A stretch of 19,808 nucleotides of DNA, taken from the NCBI GenBank assembly GCA_005778045.1, contig SXKQ01000047.1, forward strand, positions 1 to 19,808. The letters are read 5' to 3'. Each line of letters opens with the position of its first letter. Position 1 is the stretch's first letter. This document shows positions 14,929 to 19,808 of this stretch, piece after piece. The position numbers were made by a program, and so were the translations under genes. Origin of the DNA: Planctomycetia bacterium. GTDB lineage: Bacteria > Planctomycetota > UBA1135 > GCA-002686595. Under the pieces are notes generated by a model that did no database searches, had not been told where the DNA came from, and saw only the letters and a program-made list of their open reading frames with translations.

Positions 14929-17900
14929 ATGCCGACCCTTTCTTCCCTGCTGCGCGGTGCGTCCCTCGCGCTCGGCGCGGCTCTCGCGCTGCCGTCCTGC
15001 GACAGCCCGGCCTGCGTCTACAGCGGCAACTGTGACGAGGGCGGCGGTGGGGGAGGCGGCCTCGGCGAGGCGGCCGCGACCAAGCCGAGCGACCTGGCTT
15101 GGCTCTCGCCCTCGGTTCCGACCGTGCAGGCCTTCCACCCCGCCGGCGCGCAGATCGCGACCACGACGCCGATCGCCCTCGTGTTCAGCGAGTCGCTCGC
15201 AGCGGCGTCCGTGGGGCAGGCGTTCGAGCTCGCGGTCGTCGGCAGCCCGGCACCCGCAATTCCTCTCACGGGACTGCTCGCAGGGGATGGACGCGTGGTC
15301 GTGCTGCTGCCGCCCTCGGCGCTGCTCGCGGACACGGACTACTCGGTGCGCCTCAAGCCCAACCGTGATGTGCTCGACTTGCAGGGCAGTCGCCTGCTGC
15401 CCCCGAGCGACCGGGAAGTCGGCACGTTCTCGACAGCCGCCACCGATCCGAGCGCACCGCGTGTGGTGATGAGCTTCCCGGAGGACAACACGATCAACCA
15501 GAGCCGCACGGGCGAGAGCGTGGTTCTGTTCGACCGGCCCGTCAACGTGCCCGCCGGAGGCTGGCTCGTCACGGTCGGCGGTCAGCCCCCGTCGCCCAAC
15601 CCGGCGCCGACGTCGCTCTCCATCAACCTCGGCCAAGGGTCGCTCGACGAGAAGCGCGTGTGGCGCTGGCGCAGCGCTGACGCGCTCGGCAACGTGACAC
15701 CGTTCAACGTTGGCGCGACGGTGGCCCTGCGCTTGTCGCCCGCGGCGGCGCGGATCACAGCCGTCACCGGGGCCGCCATCCTCGCGCAGACGGATCTGGA
15801 CTACACGGTGGCGCCCTTCGGCTCACCGCTGTCGGTGGATGTCGGGACCTACGAAGTTCCGCTCGACTACATCGGGGCGGCCAACCTCGACGGGCTCGAC
15901 CCGTTCGCGGCCCTCGAGGTCGAAGTGTGGCTGTTCGGCAGCGAGCCCACGGACTTGCTGCGCATCTACCTGATCGGGAACGACACGGCAGCGGAGCCGG
16001 AGCTGTTCGCTCTCTACCGCGAGATCGTGCTCGGCTCCCTCGACACCTACGACCAACTGCCGTTGCAGCACGACAGCGGGGAGGTGGTCGTGCTCGGAGA
16101 GAGCGAGCTCGACCTCGCGAGCGCCACGTCTCCGCTGGCCCTGCGCTTCGCCCAAGGCGAGCTCTCGATCGCCATCTCGCTGCGGCGCGGCAGCGCCACG
16201 AGCCCCATCAAGCTGCTCGACGTCGACCGCGCCACGAGCGGCATCCAGAACGCCGAAGTCGACATCACGCCGCCGCAGTTCGTGGGGTTCGGCTCGAGTG
16301 GCTCCAACACCACGACCTTCTCCAGCGACGGCATCGACCTGGTCGTGGTAGGCCGCGGAAACGAGGAGATACGCGCCGCCGAGGTCGTGGTCGGGTCGGC
16401 CACCAACGGAGCCGCGGCCCCCTGCGTTTCGGCGCGTCCGGACGGGCTGTTCGTGGCCGCTCCGCTGCCGCTCTCCGGTGGCCTGACCAACCCGCTCGCG
16501 GGCACGACGAACTTCCGGGTCACGATCTACGACCGGGCCTTCAACCCGGCCATCGCGACGACCTTTGCGGACTTCGTGCAGGTGGGGGCCGTCGGTCCCG
16601 GGCCCAGCCTGCCCGCCGCCAATGAGCTCGTCAGCGTGCAGGTGCACGACGCGCGCACCTTCGCTCCGCTCCCCAATGCCCGCGTGTTCGTGCACGAGAA
16701 CCTCGGTCCCGGTGCGGACATGCTGGTCCACAACGGACTCACGAACGCTCAGGGCGTGGTCACCTTGGACGCGGCGCCGACGGGTGGCACCGTGATCACG
16801 GTCGACGCGGTTGGCTACGACCTGTGGAGCTATGTGGACCTGCCCGTTGGCTCCCTGCGCGTGCCGCTCGTGCGCACGGACGAGCTGCCCGGCGCGGGCA
16901 GCGGCACGGTGACGAGCCTGACAGCGCTGGCGACGTCCCAGCGCTCGGTTTCCGAAGCGCGGCGTACCGAACTCTCGTCCCCGTTCACCGCGCTCGCTGG
17001 CTGCAGCACGGTCGGACCGGCGTCTATCTGTCCGTACGGACCGCTGCAGATCGCGGCGGGCCCGCTCGGTGCGCTCGCCTTCTTCGCGGTGGAGAACCCC
17101 GTCAGTGCGGCGTTCTTCAGCCCCGTCGCCTACCTGCGCGGCTTCGCGCTCGATCTACCGCTCGCCGCGGTCTCGCCCGGGGTTCCCGCCGTCTCGAACC
17201 TGACCACCACGGTCGTGCTGAGCGATCCCTCCACGCCCGAGGAGGACCGCGCCGTGACCGGGCCCACCGCGTTGCTCGACATCAGCGCCTCGGTCGGGTT
17301 CTCGGCGGCCAACCAGAGCGGCAGCCCGCGCATCTCGATCGAAGGACTTTCCCCGGGCATTCGTGGGCCGGTGACCGTGGGGTCCGGCGTGGCGCTCGAC
17401 GCCCAGAACACGCCCCCGACCGCTTGGGCCGTGCGCTCCGCCCTGCCCGGTGCCGCCGATCCCACCAACGGCAAGTACCCCGGCGACGAGAAGGGGGTTC
17501 TGATCCAGAACGGCACCTTGCTGGGGAAGCTCTACCTGCGGGCGGAAGTGCGCGACCTCGCCGGCTCTCGCACCGGAGTGCGCGTGCCCGTGAACACAGC
17601 CCCCCCGGTGCTCCAGCCGCCGTCGGTGCCGCTGGTCATCTCGCCCTCGCTGTTCTCTCCGCCCGCCGGCCCGGCCTATGACGTCGTATTCCTCGACACA
17701 CTCGCGGCGGGGGTGCCCGGCCTGTATCGAGTGACGCTGACGGGCTCCAGCCGCCGACGCTGGGTGCTGTGGACGCCCGACTCGAACGCCGCGCCGACGT
17801 ATTCCGTCTCGCTGCCCGACCTCGCCGCCTCCGGCGGGGCCCCGCTCCCGGCGGGGACGGTCCTCGCGAGCGTGAGCGCCTTCTCCTGGCCGACCCTCAA

Positions 17901-17985
17901 TCTCTTGGCCTTTCCGTTCTCCGAGCTCGAGCGGCGTACCGAGGTGGTGCTCGACTCGGCCCCCATCACGTATACGCAGCCCTGA
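14929..17985 (+). CDS. Large lipoprotein with Big_5-like Ig domain and carboxypeptidase-regulatory-like domain
   Basis: This 1018-aa exported protein has a signal peptide (MPTLSSLLRGASLALGAALALPSC) with lipobox LPSC and lipidated Cys 24. A short Cys-containing segment and a run of seven glycines follow. Residues about 65-170 look like a Big_5 (SbsA Ig-like) domain: FHPAGAQIATTTPIALVFSE, TGLLAGDGRVVVLLPPSALL, ADTDYSVRLKPNRDVLDLQG. Around 565-640 the pattern VQVHDARTFAPLPNARVFVHE, then GLTNAQGVVTLDAAP and VDAVGYDLWSY matches the carboxypeptidase regulatory-like (transthyretin-like) fold. The rest is beta-rich with no catalytic motif I recognise. The ATG at 14929 is chosen for the signal peptide; the open frame from 14704 adds only non-secretory sequence. 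A cell-surface or periplasmic structural/adhesive role is plausible but not shown. Confidence 0.85.
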   Translation: MPTLSSLLRGASLALGAALALPSCDSPACVYSGNCDEGGGGGGGLGEAAATKPSDLAWLSPSVPTVQAFHPAGAQIATTTPIALVFSESLAAASVGQAFELAVVGSPAPAIPLTGLLAGDGRVVVLLPPSALLADTDYSVRLKPNRDVLDLQGSRLLPPSDREVGTFSTAATDPSAPRVVMSFPEDNTINQSRTGESVVLFDRPVNVPAGGWLVTVGGQPPSPNPAPTSLSINLGQGSLDEKRVWRWRSADALGNVTPFNVGATVALRLSPAAARITAVTGAAILAQTDLDYTVAPFGSPLSVDVGTYEVPLDYIGAANLDGLDPFAALEVEVWLFGSEPTDLLRIYLIGNDTAAEPELFALYREIVLGSLDTYDQLPLQHDSGEVVVLGESELDLASATSPLALRFAQGELSIAISLRRGSATSPIKLLDVDRATSGIQNAEVDITPPQFVGFGSSGSNTTTFSSDGIDLVVVGRGNEEIRAAEVVVGSATNGAAAPCVSARPDGLFVAAPLPLSGGLTNPLAGTTNFRVTIYDRAFNPAIATTFADFVQVGAVGPGPSLPAANELVSVQVHDARTFAPLPNARVFVHENLGPGADMLVHNGLTNAQGVVTLDAAPTGGTVITVDAVGYDLWSYVDLPVGSLRVPLVRTDELPGAGSGTVTSLTALATSQRSVSEARRTELSSPFTALAGCSTVGPASICPYGPLQIAAGPLGALAFFAVENPVSAAFFSPVAYLRGFALDLPLAAVSPGVPAVSNLTTTVVLSDPSTPEEDRAVTGPTALLDISASVGFSAANQSGSPRISIEGLSPGIRGPVTVGSGVALDAQNTPPTAWAVRSALPGAADPTNGKYPGDEKGVLIQNGTLLGKLYLRAEVRDLAGSRTGVRVPVNTAPPVLQPPSVPLVISPSLFSPPAGPAYDVVFLDTLAAGVPGLYRVTLTGSSRRRWVLWTPDSNAAPTYSVSLPDLAASGGAPLPAGTVLASVSAFSWPTLNLLAFPFSELERRTEVVLDSAPITYTQP

Positions 17986-18037
17986 GATCGGCGCGCGAAT
18001 CGGCGCGAAATTCCGTGTTTTCCGGCGCATAGCGCCG

Positions 18038-18066
18038 TGGAACGCGCTGCGCGGCGTGCCTAGAAT
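18038..18066 (+). promoter_or_regulatory. Possible promoter of the 202-aa lipoprotein gene
   Basis: TAGAAT (18061-18066) is a good -10, and TGGAAC (18038-18043) lies 17 bp upstream as a poor -35. A perfect 6-bp inverted repeat (CGGCGC 18023-18028, GCGCCG 18032-18037) abuts the -35 and could be an operator or the end of the previous transcript. Confidence 0.4.
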
Positions 18067-18127
18067 CGAAGTCTCTCGCGCGCGGGGCGCCGCGCGTCTC
18101 TCTCGACGTTCACTCGGGGTTTTCACC

Positions 18128-18736
18128 ATGTCGTTCCTCCCTCGCCGTCCCGTTCTCGCCCTCGCCGCTCTCGCGACCCTGTTCGCTGCTTCGTGCGCCA
18201 TGCCGCTCAAGCCGCGCGGGCTCGGCAACGACGGCCTCGTCGTCGGCCGCCTGAAGTCGGTGAACCCGCTCGAGGTCGCGGTGCCGAAGGTCGAGAACGC
18301 TTCGGGGCAGCGCAACGTGCCGCTCGAGGCGCTGCGTCAGGAGTTCCAAGAGGGCCTCGTGCGCCTGCGCTACTCGCCGCTCTCACTCGAATACGTCGAT
18401 CGCAACGTGCAGGTCACCGAAGCCTCCTACGCCCCGGGTTCGCTCGGCGAGCAGGCGTCGCTCAAGATCGTCGTCACTGGCTGGGACACGTCGCGCTGGA
18501 ACTCCCACGCCAATCTCGTCGTCGACCTCGACGTCTACCTGCTCGACGCGGCCGAACCGGAGATCTCCAAGGCCCTGTGGGGCGGTCACGCCACGCGCAC
18601 GGTCGACCTGTCGGGCCAGCGCGCCAGCTTCATCAGCGACGGCGCGATGCTGCAGCGCGCCGTCGAGCTCGCGGTCGAGGAGACGCTGGCGTCCCTCCCG
18701 GCCCGCGACGCCGAGCGCGGACCGACCACGCGCTAG
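18128..18736 (+). CDS. Small lipoprotein of unknown function
   Basis: This 202-aa protein starts at ATG 18128 with a textbook lipoprotein signal: basic RR at residues 6-7, a hydrophobic core and lipobox ending FAASC at Cys 23. The mature part is mixed alpha/beta. It includes LEYVDRNVQVTEASYAPGSLG, followed by LKIVVTGWDTSRW and a NLVVDLDVYLLDAAEPEISKALWGG strand pair, and a C-terminal helix rich in Ala and Glu. This layout (strand-rich core that reports on a 'W..H' strand and ends in a helix) recalls small outer-membrane lipoproteins of diverse families, but I do not recognise a named one. The start is preferred over the in-frame 18056 codon because of the signal peptide. The gene is probably transcribed alone from the promoter just upstream. 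Confidence 0.8.
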   Translation: MSFLPRRPVLALAALATLFAASCAMPLKPRGLGNDGLVVGRLKSVNPLEVAVPKVENASGQRNVPLEALRQEFQEGLVRLRYSPLSLEYVDRNVQVTEASYAPGSLGEQASLKIVVTGWDTSRWNSHANLVVDLDVYLLDAAEPEISKALWGGHATRTVDLSGQRASFISDGAMLQRAVELAVEETLASLPARDAERGPTTR

Positions 18737-18883
18737 CCTCGAACCCGGGCGCGCGCCCTGACCGCTGATGCGCGGTCGCGGCGGTCCCGCCTTGCAGAGG
18801 CGGCCGGCCCCGTATGTGCGGCCCAGCTTCCTGTGGCCGCGGGCAGCGCCGGCGGGATGCCGCGGCCGAGGTTTCGGCCCGGC
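18737..18883. other. Non-coding spacer with GC-rich hairpin after the lipoprotein gene
   Basis: GACCGC (18760-18765) and GCGGTC (18772-18777) form a 6-bp hairpin, and the 12-base palindrome GGGCGCGCGCCC (18747-18758) lies just before it. They may end the lipoprotein transcript, but there is no U-tract. I see no gene, tRNA or repeat here. Confidence 0.35.
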
Positions 18884-18912
18884 TTGAGCCCGCGGGGGGG
18901 CCTCGCTATACT
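18884..18912 (+). promoter_or_regulatory. Sigma70-type promoter of rpsO
   Basis: TTGAGC (18884-18889) and TATACT (18907-18912) are separated by exactly 17 bp, the optimal spacing for the housekeeping sigma factor. The predicted start near 18919 gives a leader of about 190 nt before rpsO. This is the best promoter match in the window. Confidence 0.7.
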
Positions 18913-19037
18913 CTCGCCCCCCAAGAGGCGCGCCGATCGGCTTGCGAAGCGCGCCCCGGGGTCGGTCCTTCTGGGCTGACCTCGCCGGGCCGGTTCCAGA
19001 CGCCTCGCAATGGCGTCGCCGGCGCACCCCGGGGCTG

Positions 19038-19062
19038 GAGCCTCCTCGCGCGAGGAGGACTC
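19038..19062 (+). promoter_or_regulatory. Hairpin in the rpsO leader, candidate S15 autoregulatory element
   Basis: CCTCCTC (19041-19047) pairs perfectly with GAGGAGG (19052-19058) around a GCGC tetraloop, and flanking GAG/CTC (19038-19040, 19060-19062) extend it past one bulged A. It lies about 47 nt before the rpsO start. In other bacteria S15 binds structured leaders of its own mRNA, by several unrelated folds. The GAGGAGG strand resembles a Shine-Dalgarno but is too far from the start codon to act directly. The regulatory role is inference. Confidence 0.4.
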
Positions 19063-19108
19063 GGGCCGCGGGGCAAGTGGTCAAGCCCGACGAAAGCGCA
19101 TTCACGAC

Positions 19109-19378
19109 ATGGCTCTCACCGCCGCCCGCAAGGCCGAGATCATCCAGCAGTTCGCCACCCACCCGGGTGACTCCGGTTCGCCGGAAGTGCAGGTTGCGCT
19201 GCTCACCGAGCACGTCAACAACCTGACCGAGCACCTCAAGCTGCACCGCAAGGACTACAACTCGCGCCGCGGCCTGCTCGTGATGGTCGGTGCCCGCAGC
19301 AAGCTGCTCAAGTACCTGCGCCGCCGCGAGCCCGCCCGCTACACGGCGCTCGTCGAGAAGCTGGGTCTGCGCAAGTAG
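19109..19378 (+). CDS. rpsO: 30S ribosomal protein S15
   Basis: This 89-aa protein has the exact length of bacterial S15 and its full signature: [20 protein letters not shown], then [23 protein letters not shown], and ending with [22 protein letters not shown]15 binds 16S rRNA at the central domain early in small-subunit assembly. The ATG at 19109 is chosen because it gives the family N-terminus ([11 protein letters not shown]). An in-frame upstream ATG at 19010 would add 33 residues without similarity. No strong Shine-Dalgarno is visible at the correct distance. A long leader precedes it, and pnp follows in the arrangement conserved across many bacteria. Confidence 0.98.
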   Translation: MALTAARKAEIIQQFATHPGDSGSPEVQVALLTEHVNNLTEHLKLHRKDYNSRRGLLVMVGARSKLLKYLRRREPARYTALVEKLGLRK

Positions 19379-19460
19379 TCTCGCGCACACCACCTACGTC
19401 CACGCACGCAGACGAACGCCCGACGCGATCTTCACGAGCTTGGCCGATCCATCTCGCCAA

Positions 19461-19507
19461 CGAGCGCCCATGCGACGAGCCGCACCCGCGGCCTGCCGGG
19501 GCGCTCG
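19461..19507 (+). promoter_or_regulatory. Two-tier hairpin in the rpsO-pnp spacer
   Basis: CGAGCGCCC (19461-19469) pairs perfectly over 9 bp with GGGCGCTCG (19499-19507). Inside the loop GCCGC (19479-19483) pairs with GCGGC (19488-19492) around a 4-nt loop. In E. coli the same spacer holds a long hairpin cut by RNase III through which PNPase represses its own mRNA. The shared position suggests a similar role, which is inference. A T7 run (19567-19573) further downstream has only a weak 4-bp hairpin before it. Confidence 0.45.
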
Positions 19508-19605
19508 CTGGCTTCGAGGCCTCCCGCGCCCGGTCCCCCCGCGCAGGAGCGCCCTCCACGAACGACTTTTTTTGAAGCAACGAAGCTGACAGAAGGAAAC
19601 CAACG

Positions 19606-19808
19606 ATGAACCTTGAACCCGTTCGCGTCTCCCGCGAACTCACCGGTGGGCAAGTGCTCACCCTCGAGACGGGCCAGATGGCCCGTCAGGCCCACGGCGC
19701 CGTGATCGCCACCCTGGGCAGCACCAAGTGCTTCGCCGCCGTCGCGTGCGGTCCGGCGAAGGACGAGCAGGACTTCTTCCAGCTGACCGTCGACTACCGC
19801 GAGAATAC
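19606..19808 (+). CDS. pnp: Polyribonucleotide nucleotidyltransferase (PNPase), N-terminal part, cut by window end
   Basis: The frame from ATG 19606 is open to the window edge and gives 67 residues that match the first RNase PH domain of PNPase: [20 protein letters not shown], then [21 protein letters not shown], and [13 protein letters not shown] near the edge. PNPase is a 3'-5' phosphorolytic exoribonuclease of the RNA degradosome. AGAAGGAA at 19591-19598 sits about 8 bp before the ATG as a good ribosome binding site. The gene follows rpsO by 227 bp, the usual order. Only the N-terminus is visible, so the KH and S1 domains cannot be checked. Confidence 0.95.
   Translation, partial: MNLEPVRVSRELTGGQVLTLETGQMARQAHGAVIATLGSTKCFAAVACGPAKDEQDFFQLTVDYREN

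Noticed and set aside
14701..15636. Longer N-terminal extension of the TPR lipoprotein (open frame to 15636 on the - strand)
   Set aside because: The extension overlaps the start of the divergent lipoprotein gene, has shadow-like composition, and would bury the signal peptide at 14700.
18748..18870. Possible tRNA or small RNA in the GC-rich spacer before rpsO
   Set aside because: Several short hairpins can be drawn, but I could not fit a cloverleaf, a T-arm motif or a CCA end.
19010..19108. Upstream in-frame ATG for rpsO
   Set aside because: It would add 33 residues not found in S15, and 19109 gives the exact family N-terminus and length.

Overview
The window is GC-rich (roughly 70% by eye) and comes from a diderm bacterium. 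It encodes a DUF481-type outer-membrane barrel ending in Phe, several Sec-exported lipoproteins, MscL, an HD-GYP response regulator, and the conserved rpsO-pnp pair. Shine-Dalgarno motifs are weak or absent before many genes, and most strong hairpins lack a U-tract. My best guess is a Planctomycetota or Myxococcota lineage; that is inference, since no rRNA is present. The BMC shell proteins recall those of Haliangium ochraceum.

Region 1 (1-4868, + strand) is a tight bacterial microcompartment (BMC) operon, cut at its left edge. It holds the 3' end of a probable cargo gene, one BMC-H hexamer, a double-layer BMC-T trimer, two BMC-P vertex pentamers, a second single-layer BMC-T, a 105-aa Cys-rich small protein, an ACT-domain protein and a DUF711 (UPF0210) protein. 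A strong hairpin 3 nt after the DUF711 stop closes it. ACT plus DUF711 is a well-known conserved pair of unknown function, but here it directly follows a complete shell. The ACT protein also carries an extra N-terminal module that is shared with the small Cys-rich protein. I know of no described microcompartment built around DUF711, so this is the best candidate for an undescribed system. The signature enzyme probably lies to the left of the window.

Region 2 (4869-9957, + strand) is ordinary chromosomal content: an HD-GYP response regulator, an MFS exporter, a NadR-like P-loop NTPase, a DUF481 outer-membrane protein and a short MscL. It ends at a hairpin shared with a converging operon.

Region 3 (9972-14700, - strand) is a three-gene operon: a TPR-like lipoprotein, a second exported TPR protein and a DUF6687-like protein. 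A gap of about 230 bp separates it from the divergent + strand gene for a 1018-aa lipoprotein with a Big_5-like Ig fold. A second, smaller lipoprotein follows.

Region 4 (18737-19808) holds a good sigma70-type promoter, a structured leader, rpsO, a hairpin-bearing spacer and the start of pnp, which runs off the right edge. I see no tRNA, rRNA, CRISPR array, insertion sequence or phage gene.
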